A stretch of DNA of 64,000 bases from Williamsia sp. 1138 (GCF_002095435.2 NZ_MJEJ02000032.1:52555-116554); one strand, 5' to 3'; positions 43,691 through 55,194 are shown, counted from the stretch's first letter. The notes: generated from the letters alone by a model not told the origin. Made by a program: numbers and translations.

Positions 43691-44935
43691 ATGAGCACCA
43701 ATCTCACGACCGGGGGTGCCGGTGGCCCCGACACAGGGCCGGCGCCCGAACAGTGGCGCGACAAGAAGCGCCACTTGTGGCTGCTGGGTCTCGTACCGCC
43801 GACCGCACTCTTCCTTGCGACCGCGTTGGTCGCGGGGTTCAACGGGCTCGGACTCGACACGGTGTCACCGGTCTGGTGGTGGATCGGGCCGATGCTCGTC
43901 TACGTCCTGCTGCCGATCCTCGATGTGTTCTTCGGCCCGGACGGCCAGAATCCGCCAGAGGAACTGATGGAGCAGTTGGAGAACGACAAGTACTACCGCT
44001 ACTGCACGTACGTCTACATCCCGTTCCAGCTGGCAAGTCTGATCTTCGCCTGTTACCTCTGGACCGCCAGCGATCTGAGTTGGCTCGGGATTGACGGCGG
44101 TCTGGGGATCGTCTCCAAGCTGGGGATCGCGCTGTCGATCGGGGTCATGGGAGGCATCGGGATCAACACCGCCCACGAGTTGGGCCACAAGAAGGACTCA
44201 CTCGAGCGCTGGTTGTCGAAGGTCACCCTGGCGCAGACGTTTTACGGCCACTTCTACATCGAGCACAACCGCGGTCACCACGTGCGGGTGGCGACGCCGG
44301 AGGACCCGGCCAGCGCGAAATACGGTGAGACCTTCTGGGCCTTCTTGCCGCGCAGCGTGTGGGGGAGCCTGAAGTCGTCGTGGAAGCTCGAACGCACCCG
44401 GATGCAGCGACTCGATCATTCGGTCTGGAACATCCGGAATGACGTACTGAACGCATGGCTGATGTCCGTCGTCCTGTGGGGTGTCCTGACGGCCGTCTTC
44501 GGTTGGCAGATCCTGCCGTTCATGGTGATTCAGGCTGTCTACGGTTTCAGTCTGCTGGAGACGGTGAATTATCTCGAGCACTACGGATTGCTCCGGCAGA
44601 AGACCGAGAGCGGCCGTTACGTGCGAGCGGCCCCGGAACACAGCTGGAACTCCGATCACATCTGCACCAACATCTTCCTCTACCACCTGCAACGGCACAG
44701 CGATCATCACGCCAATCCGACCCGGCGCTACCAGACGCTGCGCAGCTTCGACGAGGCACCGAGCCTGCCGAGCGGCTACGCAAGCATGATCACGTTGGCC
44801 TACTTCCCGCCGATCTGGCGAAAAGTAATGGATCACAGGGTGATCGAGCATTACGCAGGAGACCTCGGGAAGGCCAACATCGTGCCCCGGCGGCGCGAGA
44901 AGATCTTGGCCAAGCATGCGGGCGGTGCCCGGTGA
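43691..44935 (+). CDS. alkB: Alkane 1-monooxygenase AlkB
   Basis: 414 residues, integral membrane non-haem di-iron hydroxylase. About six membrane helices; the iron-binding His clusters are HELGH at 162-166, EHNRGHH at 191-197 and HSDHH at 336-340, plus NYLEHYG. It converts medium-chain n-alkanes to 1-alkanols using electrons from rubredoxin. AAGGAGG precedes ATG at 43691. The alkB-rubredoxin-rubredoxin-TetR operon is known from Gordonia, Rhodococcus and Mycobacterium. Confidence 0.95.
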   Translation: MSTNLTTGGAGGPDTGPAPEQWRDKKRHLWLLGLVPPTALFLATALVAGFNGLGLDTVSPVWWWIGPMLVYVLLPILDVFFGPDGQNPPEELMEQLENDKYYRYCTYVYIPFQLASLIFACYLWTASDLSWLGIDGGLGIVSKLGIALSIGVMGGIGINTAHELGHKKDSLERWLSKVTLAQTFYGHFYIEHNRGHHVRVATPEDPASAKYGETFWAFLPRSVWGSLKSSWKLERTRMQRLDHSVWNIRNDVLNAWLMSVVLWGVLTAVFGWQILPFMVIQAVYGFSLLETVNYLEHYGLLRQKTESGRYVRAAPEHSWNSDHICTNIFLYHLQRHSDHHANPTRRYQTLRSFDEAPSLPSGYASMITLAYFPPIWRKVMDHRVIEHYAGDLGKANIVPRRREKILAKHAGGAR

Positions 44936-45108
44936 GCGCCTTCCGTTGCCCGGTTTGTGACTACGAATACGACGAGGCCACCGGAGCTCCCCGGGAGGGG
45001 TTCGCGCCCGGAACCAGTTGGCAGGACGTGCCCGACGACTGGCCCTGCCCTGACTGTGGCGTCCGGGAGAAGGTCGATTTCGAGCCGAGTGTGAAGGAAA
45101 AGCGATGA
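44932..45108 (+). CDS. rubA: Rubredoxin, first of two
   Basis: 58 residues. Two Cys pairs CPVC and CPDC bind one iron; [21 protein letters not shown] is the family core. It carries electrons to AlkB from a rubredoxin reductase that is not in this window. GTG overlaps the alkB stop by 4 bp. Confidence 0.93.
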   Translation: MSAFRCPVCDYEYDEATGAPREGFAPGTSWQDVPDDWPCPDCGVREKVDFEPSVKEKR

Positions 45109-45284
45109 ACTTCAAGTTGTACGTCTGTATGCAGTGCGGGTTCGAGTACGACGAAGAGAAAGGGTGGCCGGAAGACGGCATCGCCCCCGGCACCCGGTGG
45201 GATGACATCCCTGACGACTGGAGCTGCCCGGACTGTGGGGCGGCGAAGGCTGACTTCTACATGGAGGAAGTCACCCGCTCGTGA
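45105..45284 (+). CDS. rubB: Rubredoxin, second of two
   Basis: 59 residues: [20 protein letters not shown], then [19 protein letters not shown] and CPDC bind iron. Only rubredoxins of one subtype (AlkG2-like) are known to support AlkB turnover; the pair here resembles the usual actinobacterial double set, this one being closer to that type in its N terminus (inference). ATG overlaps the previous stop by 4 bp; the end runs into the 36-bp repeats. Confidence 0.93.
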   Translation: MNFKLYVCMQCGFEYDEEKGWPEDGIAPGTRWDDIPDDWSCPDCGAAKADFYMEEVTRS

Positions 45285-45390
45285 CCGGAGACGCAGCGGA
45301 GCGGAGCTCGACCCGGGTGACCGGAGACGCAGCGGAGCGGAGCTCGACCCTGTTTACCGGAGACGCAGCGGAGCGGAGGTCGACCAGGTG
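45281..45390 (+). repeat. Three tandem 36-bp repeats
   Basis: Units begin at 45281, 45317 and 45353 (the last is 35 bases). Each contains GGAGACGCAGCGGAGCGGAG followed by CTCGACC. The third has GGAGG in place of GGAGC, which creates the ribosome-binding site for the TetR gene that starts at 45388. A related solo copy is at 4987. Confidence 0.9.
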
Positions 45391-46065
45391 ACCGCTACGC
45401 TGGCCGGTATGCCTGATGTGTCCGCCGGTGTGGTGTCCGCTGCGGGTGGACCGGCATTGCCCTATGCACAGGCCACCAAGAAGCTGCTCCGGAACAGTCT
45501 GCTCGACGGTATGCGCGACCTGCTGCGTACGCGGGACTGGTCGTCGGTGACGATGGCCGATGTCGCCCGTGCGGCCGGCGTGAGCAGGCAGACCGTCTAC
45601 AACGAGTTCGCTTCTCGGCAGGGGTTGGCCGAGGCGTATGCACTCCGACTCACCGACCACTTCGTCGATCAGGTCTCTGATGCGGTCCTGGCCCATGAGG
45701 GCGAGGCGAAGGTGGCTCTGGCTGAGGGGTTTTCGAGGTTCTTCGCGATCGCGGCGGACGACCCGTTGATTCAGTCGTTGTTGACCGGACAGGCCAAGCC
45801 CGACCTGTTGCGGCTCATCACCACGGACGCCGACCCCCTCATCACCACCGCGAGCACCCGGATAGTCTCCCTGCTGCGGACCAGCTGGATTCAGGCCGAT
45901 GAGACCGCCGCCATCCTCATCGCCAGGGCCATCGTGCGGATGGCGTTGAGTTACGTGTCGATGCCCCCCGAGGCCGACCGCGATGTCGCCGACGATGTGG
46001 CCGAGATCTTCGGGCCGGTCGTCGATGCCGCAGCCGGGGGTGGGCGCCGGGAGTCCACCGGTTAG
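45388..46065 (+). CDS. alkU: TetR-family regulator of the alkane operon (AlkU/AlkR-like)
   Basis: 225 residues. An N-terminal HTH (WSSVTMADVARAAGVSRQTVYNEFASRQGLAEAY, about 45-78) and a helical ligand domain. Its place after alkB and two rubredoxins matches alkU of Gordonia/Rhodococcus and Rv3249c (alkR). GTG at 45388 is chosen because GGAGG lies 8 bases upstream, inside the third 36-bp repeat; an ATG at 45409 lacks a site. I infer it represses alkB and responds to an alkane or fatty product. Confidence 0.85.
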   Translation: MTATLAGMPDVSAGVVSAAGGPALPYAQATKKLLRNSLLDGMRDLLRTRDWSSVTMADVARAAGVSRQTVYNEFASRQGLAEAYALRLTDHFVDQVSDAVLAHEGEAKVALAEGFSRFFAIAADDPLIQSLLTGQAKPDLLRLITTDADPLITTASTRIVSLLRTSWIQADETAAILIARAIVRMALSYVSMPPEADRDVADDVAEIFGPVVDAAAGGGRRESTG

Positions 46066-46106
46066 CCTGGTAGGCAACATTCAGGTGGGACTTTGAGGAG
46101 TGGTAT

Positions 46107-47585
<1,479 letters not shown>

Positions 47586-47600
47586 CACCCGGCACACCTG

Positions 47601-47657
47601 AAATGGTGGGTTTTGGCGACCGCGACCAGCGGAAACACTCGCCAGAACCCACCATTT
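47601..47657. repeat. Long intergenic palindrome, copy C
   Basis: 19-bp arms at 47601-47619 and 47639-47657, fully paired with one G-U wobble, loop of 19 bases. The core GGTTYTGGCGA/TCGCCAGAACC is shared with copies A and B. It lies between the convergent ahcY and a membrane-protein gene, at the left edge of the reversed tmk block. Confidence 0.87.
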
Positions 47658-47671
47658 TCGGTTTCCGGGGG

Positions 47672-48523
47672 CTAACCGGTGATGATGTCGTCGCCGCCGG
47701 TACTCGGTGCCGCACTGGAGCGTCGCTCAGACAGGCTCGGGCAGAACCGCCACTCACCGTCTTCCTTTTTGAACGCCCAATGGATGTCGCCGGTCTCGCT
47801 GTCGATGGCCATCTCGCCGTCGACCTTGCCGACTTTGCCGTCGACGTTCACATCTCGGACGTCGATGGTGGCGAAGATGCTGCCGTTGCGGTCGAAGAGT
47901 TCTTCGTAACCCGCTCTCGACTCGGTGCGTGAGTCGGCGTCGCACGCCATGTCGTGCAGCCCGGCAGCATCCTGATCGTTGATCAGCTGGACGCGTTTCT
48001 CGGCGGCGGCCTGCACGGCGTTCTCGTCGGTACTGCCACCACCTGCGTCGCCCGAGGTGGTCGTCGCCGAGACCGAGGTGGACGGATCGGCGACCGTATC
48101 GCTGTCACCCGAGCCGGTGAGGGTCACTGCGGCGACGGTGGCCCCGGCCAGCACGACCAGTGTCGCGATCACTCCCGCGATGATCAGACCGGTGCGAGTC
48201 TTTCGAGGTGGCTGCGGTGGCGGGCCCCAGGGGCCCTGCGGTCCGGGCGGGCCGGGAGGAAACCGACCTCCGGGCGGGCCGAAGGCACCCTGCGGTCGCC
48301 CCGGCCCCTGAGCGCCTGGACGCTGAGCGCCCGGGCCCTGAGCACCCGGAGCTCTGCCATAGGGCGGCTGCTGTGGCGGACGGCCCTGCGGCCAGTACGG
48401 GTTGCCCGGACCCTGATCAGGCTGCTGTGGCCTGCCCTGTCCGGGTTGCTGTGGCGGCCGGCCCGCGGGACCTGGCTGCCCGGGAGTGCCCCATCCCGGC
48501 GGGCCGGTTGGCGGATAACTCAA
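47672..48523 (-). CDS. Proline-rich single-pass membrane protein
   Basis: 283 residues. Residues 1-108 are Pro/Gly/Gln-rich with repeats such as GAQGPGAQRPGAQGPGRPQG; one membrane segment follows (GLIIAGVIATLVVLAGATVAAVTL), then an external Ser/Thr linker and a small domain of about 100 residues (AAAEKRVQLINDQDAAGLHDMAC to EDGEWRFCPSL) of DUF4878/SnoaL-like plan. Function unknown. Two consecutive TTG codons (48526, 48523) could start it; GGAGG fits the second better. Confidence 0.75.
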   Translation of the reverse strand: MSYPPTGPPGWGTPGQPGPAGRPPQQPGQGRPQQPDQGPGNPYWPQGRPPQQPPYGRAPGAQGPGAQRPGAQGPGRPQGAFGPPGGRFPPGPPGPQGPWGPPPQPPRKTRTGLIIAGVIATLVVLAGATVAAVTLTGSGDSDTVADPSTSVSATTTSGDAGGGSTDENAVQAAAEKRVQLINDQDAAGLHDMACDADSRTESRAGYEELFDRNGSIFATIDVRDVNVDGKVGKVDGEMAIDSETGDIHWAFKKEDGEWRFCPSLSERRSSAAPSTGGDDIITG

Positions 48524-48545
48524 CAAGTCCTCCCTCGGACACCGA

Positions 48546-49436
48546 TCAGATCTTGCGGGTGGTGCAGATCTTCCAGTCCCCTAAACGGTTTTCCATCTCG
48601 AATGTATATCGGTTGGTCTCGAGAGCGGCCTGGTCGGCCGGGTTGACGAAGGTCAACGAGACGGTGGCCTCGGCCGAATCGCCGGTGACCTCGATACCTG
48701 TCACGGAGTTCAGCTTCATCCCCGCGGTGTCACTGTTGTCGGTCTGGATCTCTCGCACGGTGGCCTGCTCGGCGCCACAGGTCACCGAGATCGCGGTGTC
48801 CCAGTCCCGGTCGGTGAATGCGGTCGTGTAGGTCCGGATGGCCGTCTCCACCTCCTCTTCGGCCTGCGCCACGGATGACTGCGACGACGTCGTCGTCACC
48901 GAGGAGGTGGTGTCGGTGGCCCTGGTGTCGGACGAGTCGTCGCCGCCGAGGACGACGAACAGCACCACGGCGAGCACGAGGACGACCACGGCGGCCGCCG
49001 CGATCCCGATGATCCACGGAGTCTTGTTCGACTTGCCACCGCCGGGAGGTGGTCCATAACCGCCGGGGCCACCCGGCCCACCGGGCGGCGGGTTGTTCCC
49101 ATATTGCTGGTAGCCGGCGGGATACTGGCCGGTCTGTCCCGGCTGCGGGTAGTCAGAGGTGGGCGGGAACTGTGGCTGCGGCTGGTTGCCCCAGTCGGGG
49201 GCGCCGCCGGGCTGTCCACTCCAGGTCGGCTCGGACGCGGACTGACCACCCCAGGTCGGTTCCGACGCAGGCTGGCCACCCCAGGTCGGTTGGTTCGGCG
49301 TTCCGCCCCACTGGGGATCTTGCCCGGGCGGTCCACCCCAAGGGGGCTGCTGTGACCCGTCGCCGGGCCCCTGGCCCCACTGGGGGTCGCCCTGGTTGTC
49401 GCCGGATCCGTAGGGACCTTGTGGTGGTTGCGTCAT
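48546..49436 (-). CDS. Proline/tryptophan-rich single-pass membrane protein
   Basis: 296 residues, same plan as its neighbour. The cytoplasmic part has a tandem 11-residue repeat of the form PTWGGQPASE (about residues 40-85). A membrane segment (WIIGIAAAAVVVLVLAVVLFVVLG) is followed by a Ser/Thr linker and an external domain (AQAEEEVETAIRTYTTAFTDRDWDTAI to NRLGDWKICTTRKI). Paralogy with the preceding gene is likely. ATG at 49436 has GGAGG upstream, deciding it over an in-frame codon at 49472. Confidence 0.78.
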   Translation of the reverse strand: MTQPPQGPYGSGDNQGDPQWGQGPGDGSQQPPWGGPPGQDPQWGGTPNQPTWGGQPASEPTWGGQSASEPTWSGQPGGAPDWGNQPQPQFPPTSDYPQPGQTGQYPAGYQQYGNNPPPGGPGGPGGYGPPPGGGKSNKTPWIIGIAAAAVVVLVLAVVLFVVLGGDDSSDTRATDTTSSVTTTSSQSSVAQAEEEVETAIRTYTTAFTDRDWDTAISVTCGAEQATVREIQTDNSDTAGMKLNSVTGIEVTGDSAEATVSLTFVNPADQAALETNRYTFEMENRLGDWKICTTRKI

Positions 49437-49532
49437 TCGGGACCTCCGGCGAGAACGTGAGCGATGGACCACTGCTCGGGGCGAGTGTGAATAGCGTTTG
49501 GGCAGCGGTGCTTTGCTGCTGATCGAACCTTA

Positions 49533-49549
49533 CTGTCCGCTTCGGACAG
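49533..49549. promoter_or_regulatory. Perfect 7-bp hairpin in the gap before the membrane protein gene
   Basis: CTGTCCG/CGGACAG with loop CTT. It lies 89 bases past the stop of the 160-residue membrane protein gene and 97 bases before the next start. It may be a terminator or an operator. Confidence 0.45.
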
Positions 49550-49637
49550 CCAACAACACCGCCCGAAATCAGACACGAACACTGATGCTGACATGTGATG
49601 TTCACGCGAGTCACGGTGCCGGTCGTGGGCGCGGCGA

Positions 49638-50120
49638 TCAGACGTGGAGAAGATCAGTCGACCCATCACCCGGATCGCACATCTGCCAGCCGGTTTCGCC
49701 TTTGCGGAACGTGCTGACCGTATCGGGCCGCAACTCGATCGCGGCGAGGTCGGCGCCGGTGAATTCGACCTGGACACGGGCCGTCGCCATCGTCGAACCG
49801 ATGCGCTGAATGTCGGTTATCCGGGCGACACGCAGTGTTCGGTTGGCGGTGCGGGGACCGAGCGCCTCGATGATCAGGCCGGCGACCTCGCCCTGCCGGC
49901 TGCAGTACGTCAGTTGCAACGCGGCGGCGTCGCGAGCGTTCAGCGCGTCGATCTGCTGCGCGACGACGGTTCGGATCGCAGTGGCGTCGTCGGCCGGATC
50001 GGACCGGATGCTCAGCGCGAACCAGACCAACGCGAGATTGGCCAGCAGGACCGCCATGGACAGGACAACGGTCTGCCGGACCGGTACGTGGTGAACCGGG
50101 TGCAGCATGAGGTGACTCAT
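49638..50120 (-). CDS. Single-pass membrane protein with small external domain
   Basis: 160 residues. A short N terminus, one membrane segment (TVVLSMAVLLANLALVWFAL), and an external domain DATAIRTVVAQQIDALNARDAAALQLTYC, ending FRKGETGWQMCDPG. The two-helix plus strands plan and the C-terminal W-x-x-C recall the external domains of the two genes downstream. ATG at 50120 follows GGGAGG at 8 bases. Function unknown. Confidence 0.72.
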   Translation of the reverse strand: MSHLMLHPVHHVPVRQTVVLSMAVLLANLALVWFALSIRSDPADDATAIRTVVAQQIDALNARDAAALQLTYCSRQGEVAGLIIEALGPRTANRTLRVARITDIQRIGSTMATARVQVEFTGADLAAIELRPDTVSTFRKGETGWQMCDPGDGSTDLLHV

Positions 50121-50255
50121 CGACCGACCTCCCACCGGGCCGGCGGTCGTGGCCGGTCCAACGTGTGCGTCGGGTGTGACGCTAGTTGCCTGCAGCGGTG
50201 ACGGGCGCACATAACGGTGGCCGTCGCCGAGTCTTGACCAGGTCGTTACCCCGGG

Positions 50256-50891
50256 TCAGATGGCGATGAGTCGATCCGCGAGGTCCGGGTCGGGTTCGGT
50301 GCCCAGTCGCGACCACGGAGACATCCATCCGCGTTCGGCGAGTGCGCGGTAGACGACGCCGGTTCGCTCCTGCAGGTCGTGGTCGCGCTCGTAGTGGTCG
50401 CGGCTGCGAGAGGCGTCGTTCTCGGCGCGCGACTGTGCGCGTCCGATCGCGACATCGGTCGGTACGTCCAGCAACAGATGGTGATCGGGGACCGGTAGAC
50501 CGAAGCGTTCGAACTCGAGGGTTGCCACCCAGTTCACGACCTCACCGTCCGCGTCCTGGCCCAGTCGGGCGGCGCTGTAGGCGGCATTCGAGGCGACGTA
50601 CCGGTCGAGGATCACCGCGTCGTTGGCAGACAACAACTTACGGAGCTCGGTGTCGGCGTCTCTGCGATCGAGTGCGAAGAGCAGTGCCATGGCGTGAACG
50701 CTCGAACGTAGGTCGCCGTGCTGTCCGTGCAGTGCCTCGGCGGCAATGTCCGCGGTGACCGACTCGGAATACCGCGGAAAGGTGAGTGTCGCGATTCGGT
50801 AACCCTGTGCGGCCCAACGGTTGACGAGCCCGGTCACCAACGTGTGCTTACCGGCTCCGTCCACACCTTCGACTGCAATCAATACGCCCAC
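50256..50891 (-). CDS. tmk: Thymidylate kinase
   Basis: 211 residues; phosphorylates dTMP to dTDP. P loop EGVDGAGKHT (about 8-17) with His in place of the usual Ser/Thr next to Lys-Thr, the DRY motif in ILDRYVASNAAYSAARLG and a lid-region RAQSRAENDASRSRDHYERD. In M. tuberculosis tmk (Rv3247c) lies in the same direction as mtrA; here it is reversed and divergent. The start is a GTG at 50891 without a clear ribosome-binding site. Confidence 0.93.
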   Translation of the reverse strand: MGVLIAVEGVDGAGKHTLVTGLVNRWAAQGYRIATLTFPRYSESVTADIAAEALHGQHGDLRSSVHAMALLFALDRRDADTELRKLLSANDAVILDRYVASNAAYSAARLGQDADGEVVNWVATLEFERFGLPVPDHHLLLDVPTDVAIGRAQSRAENDASRSRDHYERDHDLQERTGVVYRALAERGWMSPWSRLGTEPDPDLADRLIAI

Positions 50892-50994
50892 ACTCGAAGG
50901 GTAACCGCGTCCGATGGATAACCGCCGCAGCCGAGCCGCTCCGCGGTCGGCGCGTCAGCCACAATTAATCACGATTCGGTGACACCATGAGCCC

Positions 50995-51672
50995 ATGAAA
51001 CCCAGGATCCTGGTTGTCGACGATGATGCTGCATTGGCGGAGATGCTCACCATCGTGTTGCGCGGAGAGGGCTTTGAGCCCTTTGTGGTGGGCGACGGCA
51101 CCCAGGCACTGACCGCGGTCCGCGAGATCCGTCCCGACCTGGTGTTGCTCGATCTGATGCTGCCCGGGATGAACGGAATCGACGTGTGCCGGGTGCTCCG
51201 TGCCGATTCGGGTGTGCCGATCGTGATGCTCACCGCCAAGTCCGACACCGTGGACGTCGTGCTGGGCCTGGAGTCGGGTGCCGACGACTACATGATCAAG
51301 CCCTTCAAGCCGAAGGAACTGGTCGCCCGGGTCCGGGCGCGTCTGCGTCGCACCGAGGACGAGCCCGCCGAACTGCTGTCCATCGGACCGGTCGAGATCG
51401 ACGTCCCTGCGCACAAGGTCGTCCGCGAGGGTGTGCCCATCTCGCTCACCCCGCTCGAGTTCGATCTGCTGGTTGCACTCGCCCGCAAGCCGCGGCAGGT
51501 CTTCACCCGCGACGTGCTGCTGGAACAGGTCTGGGGTTACCGGCATCCGGCCGACACTAGGCTGGTCAACGTGCACGTACAGCGCCTGCGGGCCAAAGTC
51601 GAAAACGATCCGGAAAACCCTGAAGTGGTTCTCACGGTGAGGGGGGTCGGCTACAAGGCCGGACCACCGTGA
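50995..51672 (+). CDS. mtrA: Response regulator MtrA
   Basis: 225 residues, OmpR family. [14 protein letters not shown], phospho-acceptor Asp in [15 protein letters not shown], Lys in [15 protein letters not shown] and the winged helix ending in [25 protein letters not shown] are near-identical in form to mycobacterial MtrA. It controls cell division, wall turnover and osmotic response genes. The partner kinase follows with a 4-bp overlap. Confidence 0.97.
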   Translation: MKPRILVVDDDAALAEMLTIVLRGEGFEPFVVGDGTQALTAVREIRPDLVLLDLMLPGMNGIDVCRVLRADSGVPIVMLTAKSDTVDVVLGLESGADDYMIKPFKPKELVARVRARLRRTEDEPAELLSIGPVEIDVPAHKVVREGVPISLTPLEFDLLVALARKPRQVFTRDVLLEQVWGYRHPADTRLVNVHVQRLRAKVENDPENPEVVLTVRGVGYKAGPP

Positions 51673-53312
51673 TCGGACGCCCTCGGCGTCGTATCAATGG
51701 CACTTTCGGGCCATCGATGCGGCGCGTGGGCTCGGTCGGTAGAGCAGTCGGACAACTGTGGCGTCGTTCGCTCCAGCTGCGCGTGGTGGTGTCCACCCTC
51801 GTGCTGTCGTTCGTCGTGTTGGTGATCCTCGCCTTCGTGCTGACCAGCCAGATCACCGACCGTCTACTCGACCTCAAGCTGCAGGCCGCCACCGAGGAGC
51901 TCGAGCGCACGCGGGTGACCGTGGAGCGCGACCTCTCCGGCGCGGACGGCAACACCTCCCTGACGAACCGATTGCGGCAAACCCGCTCGATCCTGACCGA
52001 CCGCGACGTCGACTCCGGCGACACCTCCGGTGTGGTCGGTACCTTTGACACAGTGTTGCTCGCACCCGGATCCGGACCCGCAGGACCAACCGGTGTGGGT
52101 CCGATCGGTGAGATCCCCGAGAATCTGCGGCAGATGGTGCAGGGCGGTCAGATCGCCTATCGCTACTCCTCGGTGACCGGCTCCGGCGGAGCTCAGAGTC
52201 CGGCCCTGATCATCGGGACCCCGACGAACTCCGACATCCCGGGGCTGGAGCTGTACCTGGTGTTCCCCCTGACCAACGAAGAGAACACCGTGTCCCTGGT
52301 GCGCGGCACGATCTTCACGGGTGGTCTGGTCTTGCTCGGATTGCTGGCCGCGATCGCGATCCTGGTCTCCCGGCAGGTGGTCATACCAGTACGGTCGGCC
52401 TCGCGGATCGCGGTGAGATTCGCCGACGGCCGGCTCAAGGAACGCATGCCGGTACGCGGTGAGGACGACATGGCCAGACTCGCCATGTCGTTCAACGACA
52501 TGGCCGAGAGCCTGTCGAAACAGATCACTCACCTCGAGGAGTTCGGCGGTCTGCAGAGGCAGTTCACCTCCGATGTCTCCCATGAGCTGCGTACCCCGCT
52601 GACCACGGTGAGAATGGCTGCGGACGTGCTGTTCGAGAGTCGCGAGGACCTCGAACCGGTGCTCAAACGTTCGGTTGAGTTGCTCGACATGGAACTCGAC
52701 CGATTCGAGACCCTGCTGGGCGAATTGCTCGAGATCTCGCGCCACGACGCCGGTGTCGCTGAACTCGCCGCAGACAGGCTGAACATGACCATCCCGATCG
52801 ATGCGGCGGTCAAGACGGTGCGGCACCTCGCGGACGAGACCGACACCGAGTTGATCCTCGATCTGCCGGCGGAGCCGGTGATCGCCGAGATCGATCCGCG
52901 TCGGGTGGAGCGGATCCTGCGAAATCTGCTCGCCAACGCCATCGACCACGGGGAGCAGCAGCCTGTCACGCTGACGATGCGCAGCGACGGCGATGCGGTC
53001 GCGGTGACCGTCCGCGACCGGGGCATAGGACTGCGGCCGGGCGAGGAAAAGTTGGTGTTCAACCGGTTCTGGCGTTCTGATCCGTCTCGGTTCCGCCGCT
53101 CGGGTGGTACCGGGCTCGGTCTGGCGATCAGTGTCGAGGATGCGCGACTGCATCAGGGCCGGCTCGAGGCCTGGGGCGAACCCGGCAAGGGCGCCTGCTT
53201 CCGGCTGACGCTGCCGCTGGTCCGTGGCCACAAGGTGCTCGGCAGTCCGCTGCCGCTCAAACCTCCGGGCCGGGGCAGGGCCGCGCGAGATCAGGGGCAG
53301 GGCAATGGCTGA
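51669..53312 (+). CDS. mtrB: Sensor histidine kinase MtrB
   Basis: 547 residues. Two membrane segments (about residues 37-60 and 213-237) flank an external domain; a HAMP segment ([20 protein letters not shown]) leads to the H box [20 protein letters not shown], then N box [14 protein letters not shown]1 VRDRGIGL and G2 [10 protein letters not shown]. It pairs with MtrA. GTG overlaps the mtrA stop; its end overlaps lpqB by 8 bases. Confidence 0.96.
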   Translation: MIGRPRRRINGTFGPSMRRVGSVGRAVGQLWRRSLQLRVVVSTLVLSFVVLVILAFVLTSQITDRLLDLKLQAATEELERTRVTVERDLSGADGNTSLTNRLRQTRSILTDRDVDSGDTSGVVGTFDTVLLAPGSGPAGPTGVGPIGEIPENLRQMVQGGQIAYRYSSVTGSGGAQSPALIIGTPTNSDIPGLELYLVFPLTNEENTVSLVRGTIFTGGLVLLGLLAAIAILVSRQVVIPVRSASRIAVRFADGRLKERMPVRGEDDMARLAMSFNDMAESLSKQITHLEEFGGLQRQFTSDVSHELRTPLTTVRMAADVLFESREDLEPVLKRSVELLDMELDRFETLLGELLEISRHDAGVAELAADRLNMTIPIDAAVKTVRHLADETDTELILDLPAEPVIAEIDPRRVERILRNLLANAIDHGEQQPVTLTMRSDGDAVAVTVRDRGIGLRPGEEKLVFNRFWRSDPSRFRRSGGTGLGLAISVEDARLHQGRLEAWGEPGKGACFRLTLPLVRGHKVLGSPLPLKPPGRGRAARDQGQGNG

Positions 53313-55071
53313 GGGACGGTATGGCCGGGCGCGTCGGCCCATCGTGTTGCTGGTCGGCCTCGTCGCGGTGGCGTTGCTCTCGGCGTGTGTGTCGATCCCC
53401 AACAACTCGAGCCCGCAGCCTCTCGGATCGCTCGAACGACATCAGCCGACCCGCAACGTTCCGACCCCGCGTCCCGGGATGGACCCCGAGACCCTGGTCC
53501 GTGACTTCCTGAAAGCGTCGGTGCAACCCGGTTCGGGCCACTTGGCAGCGCGGCAGTTCCTCACCCAGGACGCCTCGAACTCGTGGGACGACCAGGGCGG
53601 GGCGCTGCTGCTCGACGAGATCAACGTGCTCAGTGACGACCGGACCGACGACACGATCACCGTTCGGGTCAACGGTGAGAACACCGGCGAACTACAACCG
53701 AGTGGGCAACTGATCCCCAGTTCCGGACGTATCGAGACGCGGTTGTCGCTGCGCCGCGTCGACGGCCAGTGGCGGATCGACGGGCCGCTCCCGGTCGGGG
53801 TGATGATGGACCGCGAACAGTTCGAGGCCTCCTACCGCCCACACGTTCTCTACTATCCGAGCACCGACGACCAGCATCTCGTCGCAGATCCGCGCTGGTT
53901 GTATGCCGGGGCCGACCAGCTCTCCGACCAGCTGATCGGGCTGCTCATCGCCGGGCCGGTCGAGGATCTGCGGGGTGCGGTGACCAACGAGTTCCCGGCC
54001 AGGTCGTCGCTGCACGGTTCCATCGAGTCGTTGCCCTCGGGAGGCGTCCGGCTCGATCTCGCCGGGCTCAACGGCCTCGGCGATGCCGACCGCAACCGGC
54101 TCGCTGCTCAGATCATCTGGACCTTGAGCGACTCCGACATCTCCGGTCCGTATGTCATCGACGCCGATGGTGCCCCGCTGAACGAACGCCGTGCCGCCGG
54201 TTGGCAGACCCGCGACGTCGAATCACTCGACCCGAGTCCGCCGGCCGGGGCCCTGGGACTGCACATCGTGCGCGGCGGATCCTTGCAGGCCGTCGCGGAC
54301 AACACCGTCGCGCCGGTGCCCGGACCGCTGGGTTCGACCAGGAGCCTTCTGGCGGCCGACATCTCCGCCGATGCCGGCCGCGTTGCCGCCGTCTCGCAGA
54401 ATGTCGTCCCGGGGCCGGCTCCGCGACTGTCCCTGACGATCGGCGACTACGGCGCCGACATGACACCGGTATTGGAAGGCGAGACGATCACTCGTCCGTC
54501 GTTCGCAGGCGACAGCCGGACCGTCTGGGTCGTGGTCGACGAGGACCGGGTCACCCAGGTGACGCAGAGTTCTGGCGCCGGCCAGGTGACCGAGGCCGAG
54601 GTGGATTCGACCGCCATCAGGTCGGTGGCCCAAGGCGCGATCACCGAACTGCAGATCTCGCAGGACGGTGCCCGGGCGGCGATGATCGTGGGTGGCCAGG
54701 TCGTCCTGGCGATCGTCGAGCGGCGCGCGGACGGCAGGCTGGTGCTCTCGAACCCGCGCGGCGCTGCTGCGCTCAACATCGCGGGCGCGGTGTCCCTGGA
54801 TTGGCTGAGCAGCGAGACCCTGGTCATCGCCCGTAACGCCGCGGACGGTCCGGTGGTGCAACTCCGTATCGACGGGACGCCACCGGGGGCGCTGCCGAGC
54901 GGCAATCTCACCCCGCCGGTCACGTCGGTGGTCGCCGGGCAGTCGACGATCTACGCTGCCGACAGTCGCGGCGTGCTGCGTCTGGGCAGCACCAACGACG
55001 AACCGGATCAGTACTGGAGCGAAATCACCCCGACGATGGGTTCGAACGCGATACCTGTTCTGCCGCACTAG
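53305..55071 (+). CDS. lpqB: Lipoprotein LpqB
   Basis: 588 residues. Signal peptide with lipobox LLSAC (Cys near residue 28), then [21 protein letters not shown] GerMN-like domain lies near 60-290 and the rest is a beta-propeller-like LpqB domain ([20 protein letters not shown]). In mycobacteria LpqB binds the outer part of MtrB and tunes MtrA phosphorylation. ATG at 53305 follows GGGGCAGGG and lies inside the mtrB end. Confidence 0.95.
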   Translation: MAEGRYGRARRPIVLLVGLVAVALLSACVSIPNNSSPQPLGSLERHQPTRNVPTPRPGMDPETLVRDFLKASVQPGSGHLAARQFLTQDASNSWDDQGGALLLDEINVLSDDRTDDTITVRVNGENTGELQPSGQLIPSSGRIETRLSLRRVDGQWRIDGPLPVGVMMDREQFEASYRPHVLYYPSTDDQHLVADPRWLYAGADQLSDQLIGLLIAGPVEDLRGAVTNEFPARSSLHGSIESLPSGGVRLDLAGLNGLGDADRNRLAAQIIWTLSDSDISGPYVIDADGAPLNERRAAGWQTRDVESLDPSPPAGALGLHIVRGGSLQAVADNTVAPVPGPLGSTRSLLAADISADAGRVAAVSQNVVPGPAPRLSLTIGDYGADMTPVLEGETITRPSFAGDSRTVWVVVDEDRVTQVTQSSGAGQVTEAEVDSTAIRSVAQGAITELQISQDGARAAMIVGGQVVLAIVERRADGRLVLSNPRGAAALNIAGAVSLDWLSSETLVIARNAADGPVVQLRIDGTPPGALPSGNLTPPVTSVVAGQSTIYAADSRGVLRLGSTNDEPDQYWSEITPTMGSNAIPVLPH

Positions 55072-55194
55072 GTCCGACGCATTCGGTGCGCGCGAGGGCG
55101 CGGGCCTTGTGGATGGCGCGGTGAGATGTGGACAACCCGCCGCGACACCCGGCTGCGCCGTCGGCGAGGTCCTTCGCGGGGTGATGATGAGCGG

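Noticed and set aside
45281..45390. CRISPR-like array
   Set aside because: The 36-bp units are directly adjacent with no spacers, and no cas genes are present.
46066..46106. SAH riboswitch before ahcY
   Set aside because: Only 41 bases separate the TetR stop from the ahcY start, with no folded element.
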